This document shows positions 40,563-47,801 of a stretch of 64,000 bases of DNA, piece after piece. The stretch is from positions 1 through 64,000 of the forward strand of contig JAWXUL010000014.1 of assembly GCA_044432725.1 (NCBI GenBank), in the 5' to 3' direction. The first letter of the stretch is position 1; the number at the start of each line of letters is the position of its first letter. The position numbers and the translations under genes are program-made. The notes beneath the pieces were generated by a model that saw only the letters and a program-made list of their open reading frames with translations, had not been told where the DNA came from and searched no databases. Origin of the DNA: JAWXUK01 sp044432725. Its GTDB lineage: Bacteria; Bacillota; Clostridia; Oscillospirales; Oscillospiraceae.

Positions 40563-41873
40563 TCAGGAAGAAGGAGGGTCGAAACAAAATTGACCTGTCT
40601 CCTCTTCCTCATATAAAACAAGGGGACTCACAGGAGAAGGGGCTTCTTCCTTGGTACTAAGTGGCTTTGGTTCTATCAGCGGCAAAGATGGTGCCTCTTG
40701 GCTTTCCTCTTGCACATCTAGTAATTCCCCAATAAGGAGATTAGAGCGTAAATACCCCTCTGCGGTCAGATGCCAATGTCCAGAAGCACTGCAGTCAGCC
40801 CAAGCCTCTTTTTGGTATTCTTTTAATTTTTTAGAAAGAGGGAGAAAGTCTAGACCACATTCCCTTTCATACTCCTGTCCAGAAATCCCCTGATTGGTCC
40901 GTAAACGTAGCATGAGATGTTCTTGATTTCGTTCCCCTTGACCCACTAATTGATTACTAGAAAAAATCTGTCCTCCTCCAGACAAAACGCAGTCACAATA
41001 GGCAGTGATATCCCCCACCAAAGTAGAGCGATACCCGCCAAAATCAGAAGCAGCCGAAGCACCAAAGCCCAAATAGGGTTTCCCTTGCCAGTATCCTAGA
41101 TTATGGCGAGAGTGATAGCCGTCTTTGGCAAAATTGGAAATTTCATATTGGAGAAAACCTGCTTTTGCCAAACGCTCCACAGTCCACAGATACATCTGTG
41201 CTTGTTTGTCCTCGTCAATCAAGGTTTCTCCCTGTGCCACACGGGAAAAAAGAGCCGTCCCCTCTTCCACTTTCAAACCATAACAAGAGATATGTTCAGG
41301 CTCCAGAGCGATTGCCTCTTCCACTGTTTCTGCCCAAGATTCTATGGTTTGTTGGGGCAAGCCATAAATCAAATCCAAAGAAAGGTTTTTGATTTGCAAA
41401 GACTTGCAAAGGGAAACTGCTTTACGGCTGTCCTCGGAGCTGTGAATCCGTCCCACAGAAGACAATTCCAGATGGTTTGTGGATTGAATCCCCAAAGAAA
41501 TCCGATTCACCCCACCACGGCGTAGTGTTTGGAGAAATTTTTTGTCCACTGATTCTGGATTGCCTTCCACTGTGATTTCTGCTGTTCGTTCCACACAAAA
41601 TCCCTTTTTGATGGCTCGTAACAAGGCATCGATGCGACTTGCCCCATAAAAAGAGGGGGTGCCCCCTCCAAAATAGATGGTGTCCACAGAAAAGAGCGTG
41701 GCTGAAGGCGACAGCAGCGCCATATGCGCCAGAAGTGCTTTTTGATATTGGTTCATGATTTCTTCTAATTTCCCTGTCTTTTCCCCAGAGATAGAGTAAA
41801 AGTCGCAATAATCGCACTTCTTTTTACAGAAGGGCAGATGGATATAAATGCCTAATTTTTGTTCTGTTTTCAA
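40563..41873 (-). CDS. hemW: HemW-like radical SAM heme chaperone
   Basis: 436 residues, starting at TTG 41871-41873 behind GGGGGG. The radical SAM cysteines are in LPFCKKKCDYCDFYS, where the extra Cys of CDYCDF is typical of HemW/HemN. GGGTPSFYG, ISLGIQSTNH and LIYGLPQQT follow, with the HemW C-terminal domain (RTNQGISGQEYE, LTAEGYLRSNLLIGELL). It inserts heme into client enzymes rather than acting as coproporphyrinogen dehydrogenase. About 50 residues at the C-terminus (from QEESQEAPSLP) are an acidic, proline-rich extension beyond the family norm. Confidence 0.93.
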   Translation of the reverse strand: MKTEQKLGIYIHLPFCKKKCDYCDFYSISGEKTGKLEEIMNQYQKALLAHMALLSPSATLFSVDTIYFGGGTPSFYGASRIDALLRAIKKGFCVERTAEITVEGNPESVDKKFLQTLRRGGVNRISLGIQSTNHLELSSVGRIHSSEDSRKAVSLCKSLQIKNLSLDLIYGLPQQTIESWAETVEEAIALEPEHISCYGLKVEEGTALFSRVAQGETLIDEDKQAQMYLWTVERLAKAGFLQYEISNFAKDGYHSRHNLGYWQGKPYLGFGASAASDFGGYRSTLVGDITAYCDCVLSGGGQIFSSNQLVGQGERNQEHLMLRLRTNQGISGQEYERECGLDFLPLSKKLKEYQKEAWADCSASGHWHLTAEGYLRSNLLIGELLDVQEESQEAPSLPLIEPKPLSTKEEAPSPVSPLVLYEEEETGQFCFDPPSS

Positions 41874-41886
41874 AATGTTTCCCCCC

Positions 41887-41915
41887 TTGACAAAAAAGTG
41901 TTTTCTGGTTATGAT
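41887..41915 (+). promoter_or_regulatory. Promoter of the RluA-type gene
   Basis: Consensus TTGACA (41887-41892), 17 bases, TATGAT (41910-41915). Confidence 0.8.
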
Positions 41916-41918
41916 ATA

Positions 41919-42010
41919 GCAACTTGAAAAATCAGAAAGACGCTTGTCTTTCTGATTTTGATTGAAAGCTTACCTAGAGCAACTTGAAAAATCATTCAGA
42001 CAAGAATCAT
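41919..42010 (+). promoter_or_regulatory. Attenuator-like leader with duplicated AGCAACTTGAAAAATCA
   Basis: The transcript would begin near the first AGCAACTTGAAAAATCA (41919). AAAATCAGAAAGAC (41928-41941) pairs perfectly with GTCTTTCTGATTTT (41946-41959), giving a 14-bp hairpin with a weak T tail. A second copy of the 17-base element (from 41979) ends AAAATCATTCAGAC, which can pair with the same GTCTTTCTGATTTT at 11 of 14 positions. The two hairpins are mutually exclusive. Confidence 0.5.
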
Positions 42011-42031
42011 ATCGTTATTGGAGTGTTATGT

Positions 42032-42922
42032 ATGTCACGACGTTTAACCCTGACCCTTGCCCCCCATCATGAATCTATTTTAATCGGTGATATTTTACGG
42101 AGAGAATTACAGTTCTCTGCGGCAATCATTCGCCGGATCAAATGGCTTGATGACGGCATCTTACTGGATGGAGAAAAAGTCCCCACTCGTCATTATGGAA
42201 AAGCCGGACAGGTACTTTCTGCACTCATCGGAGAAGAAAATCGACGGTCTGACATTCTCCCTGTCTATGGAAATTTGAATATTGTCTACGAAGATGAGGA
42301 TTTTTTGGTACTGAACAAAGATTCTGGTGTGGTGGTACACCCCACCCACTGCCATAAAACCGATACCCTTGGAAACTTTTTGCTCTATTATTATGACAGC
42401 AAAGGCTTTGGGGGAGAGTTTCACCCTGTCCATCGCCTAGACCGTGGGACTTCTGGACTGCTCCTCATTGCCAAGCACCCCTATGCTCAAGAGCGTTTCA
42501 CCCAGCAACTCCACAGCCCAGAGCTAAAGCGAGAATATTTGGCGCTGTGTTGGGGAAAGGTCTATCCAGAAGAGGGGCAGATCTCTGCCCCCATCCTCTC
42601 CACTGGAGAGATGAAACGTCTGGTCCATCCCAAGGGGCTACCTGCCCTGACCCACTATAAAACCTTGAAGCAAGGGAAGCTAGGGGAGCGGGATTTCTCT
42701 CTGGTGACTTTGGCATTAGAGACAGGACGCACCCATCAAATCCGTGTCCACCTCTCCCATCTCGGGCATCCTCTTTTGGGGGACGAGTTGTATGGGCAAG
42801 GGGATATTCTGTCTCACTGTGCCTTGCATGCCTATCGTCTTTCTTTGCTACATCCCATCACCAAAAAGCCTATGGTCTTTACCTGTCCTCCACCAGAGGA
42901 TATGATGGCTTTACTACCTTAA
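42032..42922 (+). CDS. RluA-family pseudouridine synthase
   Basis: 296 residues from ATG 42032, with GGAG eight bases upstream; an earlier in-frame ATG (41984) falls inside the leader repeat. The S4-like N-terminal part (about 1-75) precedes the catalytic domain with VHRLDRGTSGLLLIAK (catalytic Asp), KREYLALCWGKV and TGRTHQIRVHLSHLGHPLLGDELYG in pieces. It isomerises uridines in rRNA or tRNA; the target cannot be told from sequence alone. It is convergent with the TtcA-like gene, with only six bases between the stops. Confidence 0.93.
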   Translation: MSRRLTLTLAPHHESILIGDILRRELQFSAAIIRRIKWLDDGILLDGEKVPTRHYGKAGQVLSALIGEENRRSDILPVYGNLNIVYEDEDFLVLNKDSGVVVHPTHCHKTDTLGNFLLYYYDSKGFGGEFHPVHRLDRGTSGLLLIAKHPYAQERFTQQLHSPELKREYLALCWGKVYPEEGQISAPILSTGEMKRLVHPKGLPALTHYKTLKQGKLGERDFSLVTLALETGRTHQIRVHLSHLGHPLLGDELYGQGDILSHCALHAYRLSLLHPITKKPMVFTCPPPEDMMALLP

Positions 42923-42928
42923 GTAATG

Positions 42929-43669
42929 TCAATCTTCTGGCAAGGGGCGACGGCGATGGTCCAGAGGTTCCCAAGCGGGAAGAGGCAGACGTTGCATAGC
43001 ACCAAAAATCTTTTGTTTTAAATCAGGGTACTGACTTTTTAAGGTGACCAGTAAATCTTTCACCTCTTGCCGTTTGGTACTGCCATCAGCAGGACAGGGG
43101 TTGTGGACAATGGGTGTTTCCAAGCGAGTGACAGTACTGCGAATGACGCTCTCCCCCACATAGAGGAGGGGACGAATTTGGGTGATTTCCGTTCGGTCAA
43201 GCCATGTCACAGGCTGAAAACAGGAGACACGTCCCTCGTAAAAAAGAGACAGCAAAAAAGTCTCTACAGCGTCGTCGTAATGATGTCCCAAGGCGATTTT
43301 TTGGATGCCACGCTCTTGCAAGGCTTCGTGAAGTGCCCCACGTCGCATTTTGGCACACATGGAACAGGGGTTCTTTTCCTGACGATATTCAAAAATCACT
43401 TTCATGATTTCCGTTTCGATGAGGGTATAGGGCACGTCAATCTCTTGACAAAGTTTTGCCACAGGGGAAAAATCCATACCTCCCCCCATGTTCAAAGAAA
43501 TCGCCTCGACAGTAAAGGGGACTGGATAGAATTTTTGTAATTGTGCCATGGCAAGGAGTAGAGTCATGGAGTCTTTTCCTCCAGATACTCCCACTGCGAT
43601 ACGGTCCCCCTCTTGGATCATGTCATAATCTTCTACGCAACGACGAACAAGGGATAATATTTTTCTCAT
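42929..43669 (-). CDS. TtcA-like tRNA 2-thiocytidine ATPase
   Basis: 246 residues, adenine-nucleotide alpha-hydrolase fold. The PP-loop VGVSGGKDSMTLL, the iron-sulfur CxxC in PCSMCAKMRRGALHE, ALGHHYDDAVETFLLSLFYEG, and a third cysteine in NPCPADGSTKR match the TtcA group, which thiolates C32 of some tRNAs using a 4Fe-4S cluster. It lies 19 bases downstream of the secreted-protein gene and is probably in the same transcript. Confidence 0.9.
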   Translation of the reverse strand: MRKILSLVRRCVEDYDMIQEGDRIAVGVSGGKDSMTLLLAMAQLQKFYPVPFTVEAISLNMGGGMDFSPVAKLCQEIDVPYTLIETEIMKVIFEYRQEKNPCSMCAKMRRGALHEALQERGIQKIALGHHYDDAVETFLLSLFYEGRVSCFQPVTWLDRTEITQIRPLLYVGESVIRSTVTRLETPIVHNPCPADGSTKRQEVKDLLVTLKSQYPDLKQKIFGAMQRLPLPAWEPLDHRRRPLPED

Positions 43670-43688
43670 TTTATTTCTCCTGAATTAG

Positions 43689-44759
43689 TTAAAGCTTGGA
43701 TTCCACTGGGATTTGGGGGACGAAATTTTTCTCTTCCAACAGATTCATCAGCTGAGACCAATTTTCCAAAGTGCTGTCACTTTGGGTAAAGGTGAGATAA
43801 ATGCTGTTGGTTCCCTGTTTCAGAGAGCGAACCACAGTGCTAGGCTCTGTCAGTTCACTGCCTGTCCCCCCTTGCCACAGGACAAATCCCTCTTCTTTGA
43901 ATTGGTCAAAATTTTTCTGTAGTAAAAGGATTTGGCTGGTACTTTGGGTTTGGGCACGTAGAAGCTCTTGGCACAGTGCCAGTTCTTCTTGCTGTGCGTC
44001 TAGGCTGTCTTCTTGGAGATAAAAGCCTATGCTATGCCCAGAGCCATAAAGTTTACGCAGATAATCTCCATGACTCATCAGCTGATCCAGTTGAAAGAAA
44101 AACACAGCGTTGATGTTCCACTCCCTGAGCGTGTCTGTGAAATCCAAGGACTCTCCCAGGGTAAAGCCAAGGAATATAGGGGTTTCTGGGGTTTCTGTCA
44201 CAGCACCATAAACAGAGCCTTGGCGAAATGCCTTTAGCATAAGTTCCATGGTGTTGCTGTGGTTTTGAATGAACTGGCTTTCTGTCAAGGAAGCGTTGTT
44301 GTTGGAAATCCGTACTAAATAGCCGTAACTGATGTTATGATAGCTATATTTCAGCTGGAAATAGTCACAGATCGTGGTCATGGGCACATAGGGAATACCA
44401 TCTCGCAACACAGCTTGCGAGTGATAGACCTGTTGACTGCGACTGTCTGTACAGGTGCCAGTGGCAAGATTAAAAATCAAAGAATTTTGGCTGTCAGAAA
44501 TGGTGACAAGTCCACTGCTTCGTTGATAGGAACTAGAAAGCCCCAAAGAAGAGCCAGTGGAACTGGAATGAAAGACAGTATAAGGCAAGCAGATATATCT
44601 ATCCACCCAGATGGGTTGAGAGCTTGCTTGCATGGTCAGGAGGACATCGTTGACCCCCACAAAATAAGCAGCGGTTTCCTCTGCCCTGACAGGAGCGGGG
44701 ATCAGACTCCCCAGCACCATGGCAAGGGCGAGAAAAATATGGGATATTCTCTGTTTCAT
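43689..44759 (-). CDS. Secreted protein with copper-amine-oxidase-N-like and degenerate NodB-like domains
   Basis: 356 residues from ATG 44757-44759 behind AAAGGAG. The signal peptide is KQRISHIFLALAMVLGSLIP with cleavage after PVRA. Residues about 30-150 resemble the copper amine oxidase N-terminal (stalk) domain, seen here as PIWVDRYICLPYTVF and RDGIPYVPMTTICDYF. From about 185, FLGFTLGESLDFTDTLREW, INAVFFFQLDQL and GSGHSIGFYLQED follow the polysaccharide deacetylase (NodB) pattern. The catalytic TFDDG and HxxxH metal ligands are missing, so it is probably a non-catalytic glycan-binding or structural protein. Confidence 0.65.
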   Translation of the reverse strand: MKQRISHIFLALAMVLGSLIPAPVRAEETAAYFVGVNDVLLTMQASSQPIWVDRYICLPYTVFHSSSTGSSLGLSSSYQRSSGLVTISDSQNSLIFNLATGTCTDSRSQQVYHSQAVLRDGIPYVPMTTICDYFQLKYSYHNISYGYLVRISNNNASLTESQFIQNHSNTMELMLKAFRQGSVYGAVTETPETPIFLGFTLGESLDFTDTLREWNINAVFFFQLDQLMSHGDYLRKLYGSGHSIGFYLQEDSLDAQQEELALCQELLRAQTQSTSQILLLQKNFDQFKEEGFVLWQGGTGSELTEPSTVVRSLKQGTNSIYLTFTQSDSTLENWSQLMNLLEEKNFVPQIPVESKL

Positions 44760-44873
44760 CTTGGTCTCCTTTGTTGTTTTTTGCATTAGTGCTATTATAG
44801 CACAAAAAAGAAATGTTGACAAATGAATTTTCTAAGTTGTTTGTGAAGTATTTCAGTTGCCCATGCTTATTTT

Positions 44874-44926
44874 TAAGAAATTTTAAGAATTGCTTAAGTT
44901 TATTTAAACACGTTTGTGATAAAATT
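44874..44926 (+). promoter_or_regulatory. Tandem TTAAG repeats and -10 before the two-component operon
   Basis: TTAAG occurs at 44874, 44884 and 44895, about one helical turn apart, as in OmpR/PhoB-type binding sites. They end where the -35 would fall. TAAAAT (44921-44926) is a likely -10 with no good -35, which fits activator dependence. Confidence 0.55.
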
Positions 44927-45005
44927 AAGAGTAAGAAAAAATAAGAAGAGAGGGTATTTTTCAGAGATACTCACAAGGAAAGTGGATAGAATGGGAGGAA
45001 AGCAG

Positions 45006-45521
45006 ATGAAAGAAAACACGATTCTCCTGACACGCTTACAGAACAAAACTTCTTGTAGCATAGAAAAAGCCCAAGAAGCATTGAGGGACAGCGATGGTAG
45101 CTTGCTGTCAGCTGTCTTATATTTAGAAAAAACAGGAGAGACCTCTCCGCCTGACCATGAAACCAAGGGATTCTTTTCCAGTAAAGATGTGCCAAAAGAA
45201 GTGATTTCACCTGCCCCTGTTTCCATACCAGAAACTTGGACTGTATCAGCTTTTTTTCGTGTGATGAAACAGGAACTATTTTTGAATTATTTTCAGATGT
45301 GGCATCAAGACTATCATATCTCCAGCCTCCCTGTGTTTTTGCTCTTGTTGCTGTTCCCACTGACCTTCGGCAGTTTGTTTTTACTCCTGCTGATCCCACT
45401 CTTTTTCAATATTCACTACCGCTTTTCTTTAGAGGGTAGTTTTCTGGCTGAATTTAACCCCATTATGAGAAGAGTGGGGAAAACCTTTGCATCCTTAGGC
45501 AAAAAAATAAATAAGAGGTAA
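45006..45521 (+). CDS. Membrane protein with N-terminal UBA-like (DUF4342-type) domain
   Basis: 171 residues from ATG 45006, with GGGAGG five bases upstream; a longer frame to 44916 overlaps the promoter. Residues about 4-42 (LLTRLQNKTSCSIEKAQEAL, then a DGSLLSAVLYLE segment) form a UBA-like three-helix domain of the DUF4342 type. A linker follows, then a hydrophobic hairpin (about 108-140, SLPVFLLLLLFPLTFGSLFL) and a basic tail. It lies five bases before the response regulator gene, so it is part of the operon and may be a signalling partner or target. The function is unknown. Confidence 0.7.
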   Translation: MKENTILLTRLQNKTSCSIEKAQEALRDSDGSLLSAVLYLEKTGETSPPDHETKGFFSSKDVPKEVISPAPVSIPETWTVSAFFRVMKQELFLNYFQMWHQDYHISSLPVFLLLLLFPLTFGSLFLLLLIPLFFNIHYRFSLEGSFLAEFNPIMRRVGKTFASLGKKINKR

Positions 45522-45526
45522 CACAT

Positions 45527-46213
45527 ATGAAAAACCGTATTCTTTTAGTAGAAGATGAAGAAAAAATAGCACGTATGCTAGAGATGGAGCTGACCTATGA
45601 AGGCTATGAAGTGCAAAAAGCCTTTGACGGCAGAACAGGCTTAGAGCTTGCCCTCACTGGGGATTTTGATCTGATGTTACTGGATATCATGCTCCCCAAT
45701 CTCTCTGGCATGGAGGCGCTTCGCCGTTTGAGAAAGGAATCCTCTCGACTTCCTGTGATTATGCTGACAGCCAGAGACAATGTCACAGACAAAGTATCAG
45801 GACTGGATTTTGGTGCAGATGACTATATCACAAAACCCTTCGCCATTGAAGAAGTACTGGCTAGAATCCGTAACGCCCTTAGAAAACAAGTCCCAGAAAA
45901 AAACACCCTGACCTTGTCCATTGGCAACCTGACCATGGATGTGGAAAGACATCTGGTCGCCATGGGAGAAGAAAATATCGAATTAACAAAAAAAGAATTT
46001 GATTTGCTCCACTATCTCTTGTTACACCAAGGCACTGTCATGTCTCGAGAAAGTCTTTTGGACCATGTGTGGGGCTTCGATTTTGTGGGAGAGACCAACT
46101 CAGTGGATGTATATATTCGCTTTTTGCGTAGTAAAATTGACGAGCATTTCGGTGTGAAGTTGATTCACACTGTTCGTGGTGTGGGTTATGTCATTCGCAA
46201 AGAAGAAGGATAA
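45527..46213 (+). CDS. OmpR/PhoB-family response regulator
   Basis: 228 residues. The receiver has the acidic pair in LLVEDEEK, phospho-acceptor D53 (LLLDIML), the LTARD threonine and ITKPF lysine. A winged-helix DNA-binding domain follows (about 130-228; LTKKEFDLLHYLLLHQG, SVDVYIRFLRSKID, VRGVGYVIR). The cognate kinase gene follows after six bases. It probably binds the TTAAG repeats at 44874. Confidence 0.96.
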   Translation: MKNRILLVEDEEKIARMLEMELTYEGYEVQKAFDGRTGLELALTGDFDLMLLDIMLPNLSGMEALRRLRKESSRLPVIMLTARDNVTDKVSGLDFGADDYITKPFAIEEVLARIRNALRKQVPEKNTLTLSIGNLTMDVERHLVAMGEENIELTKKEFDLLHYLLLHQGTVMSRESLLDHVWGFDFVGETNSVDVYIRFLRSKIDEHFGVKLIHTVRGVGYVIRKEEG

Positions 46214-46219
46214 CCTTGT

Positions 46220-47605
46220 ATGGAAACAAAGGAACAAGGCAGTCCCTCTCTGACCCATCATTTGGTTTGGAATTTATTTTTAAGGCAGATGGTGTTTGTC
46301 ACCACTGTGAATTTTTTGCTCATATTTTTATCAGGTGGTGCTTTGCTATTATGGGCAGAGCATAGTGTTGCCAAGGTGAACACCATCATCCTAAGCCAAG
46401 GGATGCCATCAGAAAGGGAAAAAGTCTGGCTAGATGCCAGTAATTTTCAGTTTAGCTTATTAGACCGCCCTGCACAAGGGAGCTCTTTCCCCACAAAAGA
46501 GCTGTTATCTCCCTTGACACGTAACGGTTTACGGAATGTTTCTGCTATTTATGTTGTGGAGTTTGACGGAGAAGATGGCTCCTATGCCATTTCTGTGGAT
46601 TTGCGTGACACTGTGGCAACAATTAAAGTTTTCTTTTGGTTTTTGATTATTGTGGAAATGTTTTTTGTATGCTCTGGGCTTTTTGCTTATCATCGCTCTA
46701 TCCACCACAGTTTACAGCCTATCGAAGACCTAGCAAATGCCACCTTTCGCTTGAATGATTCAGGGCGAGGGAAAGAGATGGACGCACTGGCAGGAGAGCT
46801 TGCCAAAATCAACACTCTGCGTCCAGATTCACGGATTCCTCTGTCAGCCACAGAAAAAGAACTTCAGCCCCTAGCCCTTGCCATCAACTCCATGCTCGAC
46901 CGTGTGGAAGAGGCACATCAAAGCCAAATGCGTTTTGTCTCTGACGCTTCTCACGAATTACGCACCCCCATTGCTGTGATACAGGGCTATAGCGCCATGC
47001 TAGACCGTTGGGGGAAGAGTAATCCAGAGACCTTGCAAGAATCCATCGACGCCATCAGGGACGAGGCGAAGTCCATGGAACGCTTGATTGAACAGCTACT
47101 ATTTCTGGCAAGAGGAGATAACCAGTCCCAACCAATCCACAAAGTGCCTATGGATTTATCTGTCACAGCAGCAGAGGTACTGCGAGAAGAAGGGATGTTA
47201 TTCCCAGAGCATCAGCTGATTCCCCGCTGGGATGGAGATTTCCAGTTGGTGGCAGATCCGGCATTGATGAAGCAACTCTTACGGATTTTAATGGACAACA
47301 GCCTGAAATACACTGCTGTCACAGGAAGGGTTTGGCTCTCTCTGGAGCAAAATGACACATCTATGATTGTCACAGTGGAAGATGAAGGAATGGGAATCCC
47401 CCCAGAATCACTCCCCAAAATCTTTCAGCGCTTTTATCGCTCTGATACCTCTCGCACTCGACAGACAGGTGGGACAGGTTTGGGGCTATCCATTGCCCAC
47501 TGGATTGTGACAGAGCATCAAGGATGGTTTGAAGTTTGTTCACGGGAAGAAATTGGAACAAGAATCACAGTGCTTTTGCCAAAAAAAGAAGGCACAGACC
47601 CTTGA
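46220..47605 (+). CDS. Membrane sensor histidine kinase
   Basis: 461 residues. TM1 is about residues 22-46, followed by an extracellular sensor of about 85 residues with no recognised fold. TM2 is about 137-160 (VFFWFLIIVEMFFVCSGLF), then a HAMP-like linker, and the phospho-acceptor HisKA (FVSDASHELRTPIAVIQGY). The ATPase domain has the N box DNSLKYT, G1 DEGMGIP, F box IFQRFYRSD and G2 TGGTGLGLS. It ends near a strong terminator at 47634. Confidence 0.95.
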   Translation: METKEQGSPSLTHHLVWNLFLRQMVFVTTVNFLLIFLSGGALLLWAEHSVAKVNTIILSQGMPSEREKVWLDASNFQFSLLDRPAQGSSFPTKELLSPLTRNGLRNVSAIYVVEFDGEDGSYAISVDLRDTVATIKVFFWFLIIVEMFFVCSGLFAYHRSIHHSLQPIEDLANATFRLNDSGRGKEMDALAGELAKINTLRPDSRIPLSATEKELQPLALAINSMLDRVEEAHQSQMRFVSDASHELRTPIAVIQGYSAMLDRWGKSNPETLQESIDAIRDEAKSMERLIEQLLFLARGDNQSQPIHKVPMDLSVTAAEVLREEGMLFPEHQLIPRWDGDFQLVADPALMKQLLRILMDNSLKYTAVTGRVWLSLEQNDTSMIVTVEDEGMGIPPESLPKIFQRFYRSDTSRTRQTGGTGLGLSIAHWIVTEHQGWFEVCSREEIGTRITVLLPKKEGTDP

Positions 47606-47633
47606 CATTACCCCCTGAATATCATATAATAAA

Positions 47634-47664
47634 AAGGAGTGAAACCATCTGTTTCGCTCCTTAT
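47634..47664 (+). terminator. Terminator of the two-component operon
   Basis: AAGGAGTGAAAC pairs with GTTTCGCTCCTT, followed by ATTTTCTTTT. Confidence 0.85.
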
Positions 47665-47801
47665 TTTCTTTTACAGCACTGTGACAGATGTGCTTGGCAT
47701 TCCCTTTGTCCTGTCAAAGAAGAAACAACTTAGTGGCTCCTTGGAAACATAAGAATTTTCAAGGAATTTTCTTTTATATTATACGAATAGAGGTACTTTT
47801 T

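Noticed and set aside
47606..47801. A T-box leader for thrS.
   Set aside because: The conserved T-box sequence and antiterminator are absent; the only hairpin here is the terminator of the upstream operon.
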